A stretch of DNA of 41,011 bases from a virus, in IMG/VR virus record IMGVR_UViG_3300036761_003414, positions 1-41,011 of that record; one strand, 5' to 3'. Under the pieces are notes generated by a model. That model saw nothing but the letters and a program-made list of their open reading frames with translations. It was not told the origin of the DNA and ran no database searches. The position numbers and the translations under genes were made by a program. This document shows, in pieces, positions 7,663-16,706 of this stretch (its first letter is position 1; every line of letters begins with the position of its first letter).

Positions 7663-9398
7663 CCCATACCCCCTTGTGTCTGAATAGTCGCCTGCTGCCG
7701 CGTAACCGTCTGCTGCTGTTCAAGCCGCTGAATCACGACCGAATACATCACAAGGTCCTCGGTCTGCAGCTGATGCAATTGACTTCGTCGTGTCGAGGGG
7801 TCCATCTGTGAAAACTGCTGAGCCAACTGGTCTGCTTGCGCGATGATTTGCTGCTGGTCATAGCCCTGTGGACCTGCTGCTCCGGCCTGTTGCTGCACTT
7901 CCTGAGCCATCGTATTCTGCATCTTGCTCATCTCACGCTGCAGCTCTTGGCCTCTGCGCGCGTTTTGTATCGTCTCTTCTTTGATACGTCCGTATTCCTT
8001 CTGAACATCGATGTCGTTGATTTCCGCCATCGTCGTTGTCGAGATAGTCTGCGGACCCATCCCTTGCAAACCAGCTTGCCAGAGCTGCAGGAGCATCGTC
8101 TTCTTCTCCGTGTCGTCCACCATTCGGAAAGGAATCAACCCCACCTGTACGGATTCCCAACCCAAGAACTTGCTGCAGGAGTCGTTCATCCACTGAAGAA
8201 GGTCTGTGAGGTCGCTGACGTGCGTCGCGAGCTGGTTCTCAATCATGCGTAGGGTCGCGCTCATGCCCTGCCCCGTAAGCCCGCCGTAGAGGAACTCCAG
8301 GGGAATACCGAGGGCCGCAACGAGGGACTTCTCCGCTTCCTGTACCTCTCCTAATGTCAGCAGAGCTCGCCCCTGTCCGTTGAGCTGCGAGACGGCTACC
8401 GGGACCGGCGCGTACATAATATGCAAGGGGTCGTTTCTCCAGTCCTGCACGTTCTTCTTCATGTTTTCTATCCACCGCGCGAGGTTGATAGACTGGATAG
8501 GGTCGCCGCTATTTGAAGAAGCAGCCGGGGACACGATACGGAAAGGTACGAGGTGCTCGAGGGCGATGGCCTCGTTCGCTTTCCGCAGAATCTGCGTGTA
8601 GAAGAAACGGTCCAGAGCTGGCAGCAACGGAGGAAGTCCCCACTGCGGGTTCACACCTGCCGGGGCGCAGAACTTCATATGGAAGATGGCCTCGGGCGCG
8701 AACTTGAAGGGTTTGTGCTCCTTGATAGCCTGCAGAAAACCCCAGGGAGTCGTATCGATGATATGCTTTTGTCCCCGTCGAACTTGAGCCGCCGTGTCCG
8801 CGGGAATCGTATAGTAGTAGAGGGATTCTCCGGTGAAAACATTGTGCTCGATATCGATGCACTTCGGGTCCCACCGGATGAAGTTGATGTCCTTAGTAAG
8901 CATCAACTTTCGGTCCTCCACGTTTTTCTCTCCCACCGTTACCGGGCTGCTACAGGACGTGCATTTAAAAGCAAAGGTTAATGTCTGCAGCGTGAAAGAG
9001 TAGTCGACGTGCTTGATGTTGGTCGCGGCGCGACACTTGGGACAAGTCAAATACCGGACAAACGGTTGGTACATAGAAGTGAAGGAATTTCCATAAATAT
9101 ACTTATCCAGCGTCGCCTTCAGAAGGAATTCTTTTGCGCGAATTACTTTCTCCATAAGGCTCTTCTGTTTCTCTTTTAACTGAGCATTATCCGTATCATA
9201 CGTAATCTCTGTTATCGGATATTCCCCAAACTTCCGAAGCGCCGCGAAGATGTGTGGGCTGTTATAAAACAGGTACTCACACATTTTAAAAAGTTCTTTT
9301 AACCGCTTTGGCGCAAAGAGCTGACTATAGGTGAAATACGGGTTAGAGTGCCCGAGTCCACCCGTGGACATTAACGTCGTTTCGGAAGTCGTTGTCAT
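7659..9398 (-). CDS. Portal protein with zinc-finger insertion
   Basis: This 579-residue protein has the shape of a phage portal, the dodecameric ring through which DNA enters and leaves the capsid. Supporting features are the KYIYGNSF segment near residue 100, a central alpha/beta region with GIPLEFLYGG, and a long C-terminal helical, Gln-rich tail (about 480-579). Between them sits a four-cysteine insert (Cys119-x2-Cys122 and Cys146-x2-Cys149), likely zinc binding and uncommon in textbook portals. It is the first gene of the minus-strand operon that continues to the RNA polymerase. Start is ATG 9398 with only a weak ribosome binding site; an in-frame ATG nine codons later is possible. Gene content and architecture support portal, but the assignment is by pattern. 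Confidence 0.75.
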   Translation of the reverse strand: MTTTSETTLMSTGGLGHSNPYFTYSQLFAPKRLKELFKMCEYLFYNSPHIFAALRKFGEYPITEITYDTDNAQLKEKQKSLMEKVIRAKEFLLKATLDKYIYGNSFTSMYQPFVRYLTCPKCRAATNIKHVDYSFTLQTLTFAFKCTSCSSPVTVGEKNVEDRKLMLTKDINFIRWDPKCIDIEHNVFTGESLYYYTIPADTAAQVRRGQKHIIDTTPWGFLQAIKEHKPFKFAPEAIFHMKFCAPAGVNPQWGLPPLLPALDRFFYTQILRKANEAIALEHLVPFRIVSPAASSNSGDPIQSINLARWIENMKKNVQDWRNDPLHIMYAPVPVAVSQLNGQGRALLTLGEVQEAEKSLVAALGIPLEFLYGGLTGQGMSATLRMIENQLATHVSDLTDLLQWMNDSCSKFLGWESVQVGLIPFRMVDDTEKKTMLLQLWQAGLQGMGPQTISTTTMAEINDIDVQKEYGRIKEETIQNARRGQELQREMSKMQNTMAQEVQQQAGAAGPQGYDQQQIIAQADQLAQQFSQMDPSTRRSQLHQLQTEDLVMYSVVIQRLEQQQTVTRQQATIQTQGGMG

Positions 9399-9458
9399 GA
9401 TTCAACTTTCTTTTTTCGTTCGCGAGACTGTTCAAATTCTATCGTAAGGAGACCCCAA
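9399..9458. promoter_or_regulatory. Divergent intergenic region between portal and SNF2 helicase
   Basis: This 60-base gap separates the start codons of two divergent genes, so it should contain or adjoin promoters for both operons. On the plus side AAGGAG lies eight bases before the helicase ATG. I see no convincing -35/-10 pair on either strand. Promoters may use a phage-specific consensus or lie inside the neighbouring genes. Confidence 0.35.
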
Positions 9459-11501
9459 ATGAAAGCTTCGTTCGCGCTCTCTGCCGGAACCCCTGTATTT
9501 ATCGTTAAGGATGAGGACCCCGTCTTATCCCGCATCTTCGGAGGAACATACCTCAAAAACTACAATGCTTGGATGTATCCAGCCTATCCCCCCTTCATTG
9601 AAAAAGTTCTCAATGATTTTCAAGCACTAGAAATCGAACACGACGAATCTGCTCAGGTGCATATCGACCGGGTACTTCCGTATTCCGTGCTTTTAGAAGA
9701 GGTGAAAAAGACCTCCTCGCTAGGACCCTATCCAAACTACGCGCATCAAGACGAAGGCGTAGCGGAACTCCTGTATAACTATCGATGGGCGTTACGCTGG
9801 GAGATGGGCACGGGCAAAACAAAGGTGGTCGTTGAGGCCCTAACAAAATTAAAACAAAAGGCCCTCATCATTGCGCCGCTCATAGCCATCGACAACTGGG
9901 TGGATGAGATTGCACTACACTCAAACGGTACCCTCTATACCGCAGTTTTAAAAGGAACAACACGACAAAATAAACTCAAAGCTCTCCAACTAAGTATCGA
10001 AAAAGATTACGATATCCTTTTAGCTACGTACGATGCTGCACGCCTTTACGGAAACAGGACGCTGTCTCCAAAAGTAACGAAAGCAGTAAAAACAAGTAAG
10101 TTCCCCATCCCCCTAGTCCTCCAGAAAAGTATGCTGGGCCTCACTGAAAAAGATGCTCTTGCAATTCTCTCTGATTATCGTGGCATGGTATCTCTTTCTG
10201 AAATTAAGAAACGTGTTGCAGCTTTTCCAAAAGACCTATGCCTAACAGATTTTCCCTATGAAATCATTATTCTAGATGAGTCACATAGAATCAAATGCAT
10301 CCGTAGTCAACGGACGAAGGCGGTCGTGGAGCTCTGCAAACGAGCCACGCGACGTTATCTACTCACCGGCACTATTAGCATGGGTAATCCTTTAGATTTA
10401 TACCCGCAGATGAATGCCCTGGCCAAGTACATGTGCCCTGAAGACTACATGAGCTATCGCAAAAAGTTCTGCGTGGTTTCCAAGTACAACGAGCACATCA
10501 TCGTAGGGTATAAGAACCTGAACGTCGTCAGTCAGCGTATCAATAGCATCTCGAGTGAAAAACGCATCGACGATTGCGTAGACCTACCAGAGCTGAAGGA
10601 TGTCGATGTTTTATTTGACCTAACCACAGAGCAACTCAGGGATTATAACTCCATTATCAAGTACCTCGAATTGGATTTTGGAGAAAATATGTCGGTCAAA
10701 AAGCTCAATGGAGGAGTTCGTTTGAACAAGCTCCTCCAAATCTGTAGCGGTTTTTTGTATGTTAAGGACGATAAGACTGCGCAGATTTGTGATACATGTC
10801 CTCGTGTTATCACGTGTGTCGTAAATGCAATAAAGCCTGGAACGCCGCGGTGCATGCGCTTCGACGAAACGCGCCATCTTGTTACGACGCATACGCTACG
10901 ATATGCGCATAACCCCAAGCTCGACGCCTTGAAAGACCTCCTCGAAGACCTTTTGGATAACCCCGAAGAGAAGGTAGTCATCTGGGCCAACCTTGTGGCA
11001 GAAATGGATGATATCGCTGCACTTTTAGATAAAGAAAAGGTCATCTTCGTGCGCGTGGATGGGAATTCCACGCACAATATCAAAGCGCTCGCCGAAAGAT
11101 TTAATACCGACCCAAATTGCCGCGTGTACCTCGGACAAGAATCCACCGGCATCGCCATCAATCTTGTTTCTTCTCGTTACGCCGTGTATTACAGTCGCTC
11201 TTGGTCGCTCGAGCATTGGCTGCAATCTCGAGCTCGCGAATATCGGATAGGCCAAACCCGAAAAACCGTTGTATATCGATTGTGTGCAAAGCAAAGCGTA
11301 GAAATCCAGCAACTCATCGCGCTGGATAACCGAGAGGATATCGCCCGAGTGCTCACCGAAAAAGTGAACTGCGTCCTCTGCGAACGCTATGCCGCGTGTT
11401 TGAAAGAGAAGATTATTCCGTGGTCCGTGGGTTGCGTCTATTCCTCCAAAATCAGTCGAAAGACTGTCGAACCAGAGGTGATTGTACGATGGAAGTCCTA
11501 G
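9459..11501 (+). CDS. SNF2-family (superfamily 2) DNA helicase/translocase
   Basis: This 680-residue protein has a SNF2-type motor. Walker A is GTGKT (117-121) in WEMGTGKTK, Walker B is DESH (273-276), motif III is LLTGT, and the C-terminal RecA-like lobe ends with the SNF2 signature QSRAREYRIGQT. The first 70 residues resemble the small DNA-recognition domain seen ahead of many phage SNF2 helicases (inference). A cysteine cluster in the 430-470 region (CDTC, then further Cys) is a probable zinc-binding insert. It would remodel DNA or protein-DNA complexes during replication or recombination. A clear AAGGAG ribosome binding site precedes the ATG, and it heads a plus-strand operon. Confidence 0.92.
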   Translation: MKASFALSAGTPVFIVKDEDPVLSRIFGGTYLKNYNAWMYPAYPPFIEKVLNDFQALEIEHDESAQVHIDRVLPYSVLLEEVKKTSSLGPYPNYAHQDEGVAELLYNYRWALRWEMGTGKTKVVVEALTKLKQKALIIAPLIAIDNWVDEIALHSNGTLYTAVLKGTTRQNKLKALQLSIEKDYDILLATYDAARLYGNRTLSPKVTKAVKTSKFPIPLVLQKSMLGLTEKDALAILSDYRGMVSLSEIKKRVAAFPKDLCLTDFPYEIIILDESHRIKCIRSQRTKAVVELCKRATRRYLLTGTISMGNPLDLYPQMNALAKYMCPEDYMSYRKKFCVVSKYNEHIIVGYKNLNVVSQRINSISSEKRIDDCVDLPELKDVDVLFDLTTEQLRDYNSIIKYLELDFGENMSVKKLNGGVRLNKLLQICSGFLYVKDDKTAQICDTCPRVITCVVNAIKPGTPRCMRFDETRHLVTTHTLRYAHNPKLDALKDLLEDLLDNPEEKVVIWANLVAEMDDIAALLDKEKVIFVRVDGNSTHNIKALAERFNTDPNCRVYLGQESTGIAINLVSSRYAVYYSRSWSLEHWLQSRAREYRIGQTRKTVVYRLCAKQSVEIQQLIALDNREDIARVLTEKVNCVLCERYAACLKEKIIPWSVGCVYSSKISRKTVEPEVIVRWKS

Positions 11502-11893
11502 TAACTTGTGACGAATTGTCCCAGCTATTGTCCAAAGCACTGAACACCGAAGTCACCCGCGTGACCTTCATTCCTGAAGGGAAAATAGTAATCGAAACGA
11601 ATCTGGACCTTTTGGGGATACAGAAACCTTCCAGCATGTTCCCTGTTTATACCCCTCCAGTCCGCGGAGCAACACTCGCCCCGATGCCTCTTGCTCCTCC
11701 CATCCCGCCAACTGCACCCGAAACCACCCCCGAGGAATTGTCCAACTTGCTAAATGAGAGTCTCCGTCTCGAAGGTGTCGTGTATGAGTACAACCACGAA
11801 GGAGATATCGTGACCCGTAAACGGATGGGGGCCGAGTCCACATTGCCTGCGGGCGAACCCATTATCTACGTGAGAGGAAAAAATGATGAGTGA
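11489..11893 (+). CDS. Hypothetical protein with proline-rich linker
   Basis: This is a 134-residue protein of unknown function. The reading frame is open farther upstream, but ATG 11489 has AGAGGTG upstream and overlaps the end of the helicase gene by 13 bases, so it is the likely start. Residues 1-45 and 78-134 look like two small folded units joined by a linker rich in Pro and Ala (about residues 55-75). It overlaps the following nuclease gene by 11 bases, so helicase, this protein and nuclease are probably co-translated. No catalytic motif or cysteine cluster is visible. Confidence 0.65.
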   Translation: MEVLVTCDELSQLLSKALNTEVTRVTFIPEGKIVIETNLDLLGIQKPSSMFPVYTPPVRGATLAPMPLAPPIPPTAPETTPEELSNLLNESLRLEGVVYEYNHEGDIVTRKRMGAESTLPAGEPIIYVRGKNDE

Positions 11894-12758
11894 CGAACTC
11901 GACGACAAAGAAGAAGCACCCCCAATAGCACCTGAAGAAGACAAAGACTGGATAGACCCCGAGCTCCCGCGCGGGTATCTATCGCCTTCCCAATTCAACA
12001 TGTACCAACGGTGTCCGCGACAATATGAGTACGCGTATATCGTTCAGCTCGTGCGGCCCCCAGGCATTGCCCAGATTCGAGGGACTGCCGTCCACAAGGG
12101 CGCGGAAATCACGCATCGGCATACCATCCAACATGGAGCTCCCGCGTCTATCGACGAGGGCGTCTCCGCGGTCTCGGACAAGTTCGACGCGCAAGCACCC
12201 GAGATTGAAGAGTGGAAAGAGGAGACTCAAGGGGACGCCAAAGACCAATCAATCCGTATGTTTAAGGTATATTACAGGGACGCTGTTCCGTACATTCATC
12301 CAGTACGAGTGGAACATACGTTCAAGTGGACGCGCGAGTTGTGTGGAGTTCCTGTTTTGGGCATTATCGACCTGGTTGATTCAGTGAAAAATCCAGACAT
12401 GAGTCTGGAGAACGACCCGGAAAACCCTCAAATGGTCGAAGTCGTGAGCGATCTTAAAACGGTAAAAAAGCTCTGGGCGTCTTCGAGAATTGATAATGAG
12501 CCACAATTAACGTTTTATGCTATTGCAGAAAACACCGACCGCGTTAGAATCGATTTTCTCGCGGCGCAAAAAACGGGAATAAAATATACCCCGATAACGA
12601 GCAAGCGCGGCCGGCAGGAAAAGATGGTACTTTTGGAAGATGTCGCGGAGGTCTCGAGAAATATCAAAGCCGGGATTTTTCCGCGTTGTGCTCCAACCGG
12701 GTGGCACTGCTCGCCTACCTACTGTGGCTACTACGCCCGATGTCGTGGAAAGAGGTGA
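11883..12758 (+). CDS. RecB/Cas4-like PD-(D/E)XK nuclease with probable Fe-S cluster (copy 1)
   Basis: This 291-residue protein has the RecB/Cas4 nuclease pattern: His71 in the GTAVHKG helix, IID (Asp163), the SDLKT catalytic block (Asp190 and Lys192), and the Gln-containing motif near 208. Cys44 together with Cys276, Cys281 and Cys287 resembles the cysteine staple of AddB and Cas4, which binds a 4Fe-4S cluster; here the spacing of the last three is x4 and x5. Such enzymes resect DNA ends. It sits directly behind an SNF2 helicase, which suggests joint work in recombination or host DNA breakdown. Start ATG 11883 has GAGAGG upstream; ATG 11886 is equally possible. A second member is at 17909-18739. 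Confidence 0.85.
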   Translation: MMSDELDDKEEAPPIAPEEDKDWIDPELPRGYLSPSQFNMYQRCPRQYEYAYIVQLVRPPGIAQIRGTAVHKGAEITHRHTIQHGAPASIDEGVSAVSDKFDAQAPEIEEWKEETQGDAKDQSIRMFKVYYRDAVPYIHPVRVEHTFKWTRELCGVPVLGIIDLVDSVKNPDMSLENDPENPQMVEVVSDLKTVKKLWASSRIDNEPQLTFYAIAENTDRVRIDFLAAQKTGIKYTPITSKRGRQEKMVLLEDVAEVSRNIKAGIFPRCAPTGWHCSPTYCGYYARCRGKR

Positions 12759-12762
12759 CGGG

Positions 12763-13896
12763 ATGGATGGTCTGCTCGATTATACGAAGGACAAGAAATT
12801 TTGGGACATGGTTGAGAGCGAAGCGAAAGCTTCGAAGAAGACCTTCACGGATTTTTGGAAGGCGTCTGAGACTGCAACGCTTTCGAAGACTGATGCTTGC
12901 GCTTGCCTGAACGCGCTGTTCATTGATTCCCACGCACGCATCCTGCAAGCTTTTGGAAAGACAGCGAAAACTCTGTACCCGACAACGAAGTGCAGCCCAA
13001 ATAGGTTGCTCAACAAATCCTCCCTATGGTGGGTTGACCATTTTACCGCGGGGATCTCCCATATCTCCACACTCAACTGGTTTGGAGCGTTGTCCAAAGG
13101 ACGCGCCTCGACCCATTTCGTCATCGGATATCACACGGACCCCTACTATATCGTTCCTCTGACACACGGCGCCTGGCATGCTCCCGCTCGGAATGCGGAT
13201 AGCTGGAGCGTGGAGATGGTGAACGCCGGCCCCATCCGCAGCGTTGGGGAAGACTGGGTGATGTGGAATGGGAAAAATCTACCGGCTAAATTGGTAAAAG
13301 AACTCCCACCCCAACCTGTATCTCCGGCCTATAAAGGCGCTAAATTTTTCCAACCTTTCACCGCCGACCAAGTCACAAACAACATCAAGCTCAAACGCGT
13401 CATCCGCTGGGCCACCGCAGACCTTTTCCTTTCTCCTGCGCGCATGTCTCAGCACTCGCAATGGCAAGAGGGTAAATTCGATATGGGTCCACTCTGGCCC
13501 TTCGACGATGCCAACGCCGCGATCTTCGAAAACTATCCCCTAGACGAACTCGGGGCGTACCAGTTCGCACTGGAGAGTGTCTACCTCCCATCTAACGAAC
13601 ATGTCTGCGTCGAGGAACCCGACGATCATCTTCATGACTCCTGTGTCGAGAGCCCCGAGTACGGCCTCGAAACCGAACCCGACAAAGAGACGAGCGCCAC
13701 TCTTTTGCCTGCCATCGAGGAGATTCAACGTCTGCTCGTGAACCGAGGGTATGACCTAAAAGTAGACGGCGTGTATGGCGCCAAAACCAAGGAGGCTGTA
13801 GTCCGTTTTCAAAAGAGATGGAATGACAACAACTCAGAGCATCTAGTAGCAGATGGGATCGCTGGCCCTAAAACACTCGAAAGATTGAAGAGGTAA
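12763..13896 (+). CDS. Endolysin: N-acetylmuramoyl-L-alanine amidase with peptidoglycan-binding domain
   Basis: This 377-residue protein carries an Amidase_2-like domain at about residues 75-260. Zinc ligands are His93 in DHFTAG and His139 in AWHA, with a later H-x5-G-K-x-D-x-GP segment (MSQHSQWQEGKFDMGPLW) that supplies the remaining ligand and catalytic residue. The C-terminus (about 310-377) is a PG_binding_1 repeat, with LLVNRGYDLKVDGVYG and the closing VADGIAGPKTL. It cuts the amide bond between muramic acid and the stem peptide to release progeny. No signal peptide is visible, so a holin is expected elsewhere. ATG 12763 was chosen over upstream codons because AGAGGTG precedes it at proper spacing. 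Confidence 0.88.
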   Translation: MDGLLDYTKDKKFWDMVESEAKASKKTFTDFWKASETATLSKTDACACLNALFIDSHARILQAFGKTAKTLYPTTKCSPNRLLNKSSLWWVDHFTAGISHISTLNWFGALSKGRASTHFVIGYHTDPYYIVPLTHGAWHAPARNADSWSVEMVNAGPIRSVGEDWVMWNGKNLPAKLVKELPPQPVSPAYKGAKFFQPFTADQVTNNIKLKRVIRWATADLFLSPARMSQHSQWQEGKFDMGPLWPFDDANAAIFENYPLDELGAYQFALESVYLPSNEHVCVEEPDDHLHDSCVESPEYGLETEPDKETSATLLPAIEEIQRLLVNRGYDLKVDGVYGAKTKEAVVRFQKRWNDNNSEHLVADGIAGPKTLERLKR

Positions 13897-13900
13897 AAAA

Positions 13901-14353
13901 TTGGTCGCACAGTTGAAAATCACAAAGAATTGCGGACGTTGTGGCAAGGCCGAAGAGACCATCGGAACCCTCGAGGACGCGCAAAAACTGATGGACCAGG
14001 TACAAGCGCGTAAGACGTCACTGGCCTATTTGGATGAAGTCATTAGTGGCCTCGCGGATATCGATGAGCCGCCACAAGTCATCGTCGCGACCCTCAACCT
14101 CGAGACCAAGAAGTACGACTACAAGGTCATGTACGACCTGTGCTCCAAGGAAGCCGGCGAAGGAAAACGCCGCGGCTGCGTCGCCCGTGTAGCTGACCTG
14201 GTAGTCGACATCTTCAACCTCAAGGACGAAGACGCTGAACCCAAGGTTCGCAAGCCCCGGACGAAGAAGGTGGCTACGGAACATAAGAGCACCGATACCC
14301 CCATCTCTTCCCTTACCCCTGGAGAAGCGATGGAAGAAGCGCTAAACGCCTAA
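13901..14353 (+). CDS. Hypothetical zinc-binding protein with basic linker
   Basis: This 150-residue protein begins with TTG, five bases after the endolysin stop; the AGAGGT upstream supports it. Residues 1-100 contain CGRC near the start and a second pair of cysteines near 80 and 91 that could complete a zinc site. A basic stretch (RKPRTKK, about 115-122) leads into an acidic and Thr/Ser-rich tail. I do not recognise the family. It overlaps the next ORF by one base (TAATG), which suggests coupling. Confidence 0.65.
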   Translation: MVAQLKITKNCGRCGKAEETIGTLEDAQKLMDQVQARKTSLAYLDEVISGLADIDEPPQVIVATLNLETKKYDYKVMYDLCSKEAGEGKRRGCVARVADLVVDIFNLKDEDAEPKVRKPRTKKVATEHKSTDTPISSLTPGEAMEEALNA

Positions 14354-14520
14354 TGGAAAAGTACGGCGTAGAAGAGTTCATTGAGGGACTACGTAAGTAC
14401 GCCAAAGGCGGAGCACTGTGTTGCCCCATTTGTGGAAAAGAGGTGCTGGATGCCGAAGGCCCAACCCCGCGCTGTCCAGAACACGGTAGCGCTCCATTCG
14501 AAGAGATTCCGCGGGACTGA
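14353..14520 (+). CDS. Small zinc-ribbon-like protein, 55 residues
   Basis: The ATG overlaps the previous stop as TAATG. The product has an acidic N-terminal helix, then LCCPICGKEV and RCPEHGS, a compact four-ligand zinc ribbon (Cys24, Cys27, Cys41, His44). Such mini zinc ribbons are common phage accessory proteins, but no function is evident. The next gene appears to start inside its second half in another frame, giving a 71-base overlap. Confidence 0.6.
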   Translation: MEKYGVEEFIEGLRKYAKGGALCCPICGKEVLDAEGPTPRCPEHGSAPFEEIPRD

Positions 14521-14719
14521 CCGCGAAGCTATTCGAAAAATTCGGGCACTGTATATGGTCGTTTATAACAGTGACCATAGCCTTATTCCCTTAGCGGTAG
14601 AACTCTTTCACGCTGTAGGTGCGATCCTCGAAGGAACCCCCATGCGGCATATAGACCTCCGGTTGGTCGATAAAGATGCCGTGTTACGTGAGCTCAAAGA
14701 AGCAGGAGAAATCGAATGA
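14450..14719 (+). CDS. Small hypothetical protein
   Basis: This 89-residue protein is unrecognised. The chosen ATG 14450 has AAAGAGGTG upstream at good spacing, but it lies within the 55-residue zinc-ribbon gene in another frame. A later start (for example ATG 14554) would remove the overlap and keep the better-structured half. Residues about 30-89 look like a compact alpha/beta unit with a helix-rich end. Its stop overlaps the ParB-like gene as ATGA. Confidence 0.55.
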   Translation: MPKAQPRAVQNTVALHSKRFRGTDREAIRKIRALYMVVYNSDHSLIPLAVELFHAVGAILEGTPMRHIDLRLVDKDAVLRELKEAGEIE

Positions 14720-15762
14720 CCCAAGACGAAACTGAAAAAGTGGTATCGAGTAAAAGTGCGGAAGAAGACGCGATTGTGCGTGACCTTTGTGCCGACATGG
14801 ACGAAATTATTCCTCCATTAAATACTCCCAAGGAGGTTCCACCCCTTCCACTTTCTTCCGTGAAGAAAATAGTGGTAAGTAAGAAAGAACTGCCGGGTGC
14901 CTCGGTCATGAAGATGAAGCTCAAGGACATCGAACTCTCTTCCAAATGGAATCGGGATAAGTTGCAAAACATCGATAAACTTGCTCAGTCCATTCAAGCA
15001 GAGGGACAAATAACCCCCATTCTCGTCCGTTTGCGTGAGGATGGAAAAGCTATACTCGTCGATGGACGGCGCCGTTATGCCGCCCTAAAAGAAGCAGGAA
15101 TCGCTGAAGCTCTCGTATCTGTTCGAGATTGTGACGAGCGGGAAGCACGTCGTATCAGCACCGCCGCAAATACAGCGCGGGAAGAGCATACTCCCCTAGA
15201 ACTCTGCAGAACGTTTAGCGATATGCGTGATGCGGGAGAAACTATCAAACAGATTGCAGTTACCACCTGTCATAGCGAGAACGTGGTAGCACAGCATCTA
15301 CGTCTGGAGTGCCTACCAGACGAAGCGAAGAAGATGCTTAACGCGGGCAAACTCGATTTCACAGCAGCACACGCCCTGTGTCGTTTGAACTACGACGACA
15401 ATCGAGACCTCAAGTTTTTCGACAAGGTTTTAACCAAAATCAAAACGGGAAAACTGACGGCGCTGTCCGTAGCGACCGTCGTTGATACGTGGATCAATCG
15501 GCGTAAAGAAGCCGATAAGGCGGCGGGAAAGAAGGAGGAGAAAAAGCGTGGCCGAAAGGTTACGTCTAAGAAAGAGAACTACGACTATCTCGATCCTTCT
15601 TACCTGAAGCAGATCAAGCCGTTATCCGCAAAGCAAATCGGCTCGGTCTTGAATACGTATCAGGAAAAGAAAAACAACGCGCGCAACGCAAACATTCGTG
15701 GTAAATACGATTACTTCATGCAAGGAGTTCAAGCGGCCGCGGGTCTCGCGCAAATCGACTAA
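14716..15762 (+). CDS. ParB/Srx-domain DNA-binding protein
   Basis: This 348-residue protein has an unordered acidic N-terminus (about 1-60), then a ParB N-terminal domain. GQITPILVR (97-105) is followed by GRRRYAALKEAG (117-128), the phosphate-binding loop that handles CTP in ParB or nucleotide in related enzymes. A helix-turn-helix follows (IKQIAVTTCHSENVVAQHL, roughly 172-190). The C-terminal part is basic and helical. No ParA-like ATPase accompanies it in the window, so a transcriptional, packaging or nucleoid role is as likely as partition. The gene ends convergently with the sigma factor, overlapping by four bases. Confidence 0.82.
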   Translation: MTQDETEKVVSSKSAEEDAIVRDLCADMDEIIPPLNTPKEVPPLPLSSVKKIVVSKKELPGASVMKMKLKDIELSSKWNRDKLQNIDKLAQSIQAEGQITPILVRLREDGKAILVDGRRRYAALKEAGIAEALVSVRDCDEREARRISTAANTAREEHTPLELCRTFSDMRDAGETIKQIAVTTCHSENVVAQHLRLECLPDEAKKMLNAGKLDFTAAHALCRLNYDDNRDLKFFDKVLTKIKTGKLTALSVATVVDTWINRRKEADKAAGKKEEKKRGRKVTSKKENYDYLDPSYLKQIKPLSAKQIGSVLNTYQEKKNNARNANIRGKYDYFMQGVQAAAGLAQID

Positions 15763-16706
15763 TAGAGCTCGGAAAATTCCGAGATCGCGCAAGACTTCTG
15801 CAGTTTCGTCTTCAATCTCATTAAAACCCCATCCCTAATTTGTCTCACGCGTTCGGATGTAATTCCTGCCGCGGAAGCAATCTGCATCAACGTTTTCTCC
15901 TCCGTCCTTCGGGTCTCTTCTGCGACATCATAATGTTGGAGAATAATAAATTTGTCCCGGGGACGGAGGTCTAAACTATCTACTACCCTACGTAATAGCG
16001 CCGCACTATCTGCATCTATCGCCTTGGTTTCAACAATGTCGTCATCATTCGTTACCAGCGCTTGAGAAGGAGTGTTTTCTAGTGGTATAAGGGAATGGTA
16101 TGCTAGGTCTTGCTCCACCATCACTTCAAAACTGTCGTACTCTGGCAATGATTGTTTATCTCGCTGTCGATGCAAAGGGATATGTACGAGACTCGATTTA
16201 TGCAATTCATCCCATATTTCTTTTCGAATCCACCAAGCGGCATACGTTAAAAAACGTGTGTTATGCTTGAACTCATATTTGTCAATAGCTAAGACAAGAC
16301 CGACATTTCCTGCAGAAATTAAACGTTGAATGGAGGAGGTGGACTTAGCGAATTTTTTAGCAATCTTCACAACAAAACGGAGGTTCGCTTGTAAGAGTTT
16401 TTCGCGTGATACTAAATCCCTAGAAGCTCCACACCATGGACAATACGAAGGAGGTTTAAACGAATCAAAACGTGTCGTACACTTCGTACACACAATAGGG
16501 CGCCCCGGTTGGACATGTTCGGTGATTGGTTTTTTGCAAGTAGGGCAAAAGGCTTGTCGTACTAGTTTCGGAAGGCTTCTATTACATTGCGGACATGTTT
16601 TATATCGCGTTAGATATAGGCGTTCTTCTTCGGCGGATATTACCGCATGTTTTCCTACATCGTTATAGTATGCTTGGAATGTTCGATCACTATAACTTTC
16701 GCTCAT
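15759..16706 (-). CDS. Sigma-70-family factor with double zinc-ribbon insertion
   Basis: This 315-residue protein has a short region 1.2 (about 10-36), core region 2 (about 102-176, with RFVVKIAKKF, LISAGNVGL and YAAWWIRKEI) and region 4 with a helix-turn-helix (QIASAAGITSERVRQIR). Between region 1.2 and region 2 lies an insert with four CxxC pairs (Cys38/41, 54/57, 73/76, 89/92), predicted to bind two zinc ions. It should direct RNA polymerase to phage promoters, plausibly the polymerase encoded at 1-6952. ATG 16706 follows AGGAGGT with five-base spacing, better than the TTG immediately upstream. A small acidic linker separates regions 2 and 4. Confidence 0.9.
   Translation of the reverse strand: MSESYSDRTFQAYYNDVGKHAVISAEEERLYLTRYKTCPQCNRSLPKLVRQAFCPTCKKPITEHVQPGRPIVCTKCTTRFDSFKPPSYCPWCGASRDLVSREKLLQANLRFVVKIAKKFAKSTSSIQRLISAGNVGLVLAIDKYEFKHNTRFLTYAAWWIRKEIWDELHKSSLVHIPLHRQRDKQSLPEYDSFEVMVEQDLAYHSLIPLENTPSQALVTNDDDIVETKAIDADSAALLRRVVDSLDLRPRDKFIILQHYDVAEETRRTEEKTLMQIASAAGITSERVRQIRDGVLMRLKTKLQKSCAISEFSELY
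15768..15783. repeat. Short inverted repeat at a convergent gene junction
   Basis: CTCGGA and TCCGAG flank a four-base AAAT loop, just inside the 3' end of the sigma gene and six bases after the ParB stop. No T-run follows on either strand, so termination would be weak. It may still pause or process convergent transcripts. Confidence 0.3.
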
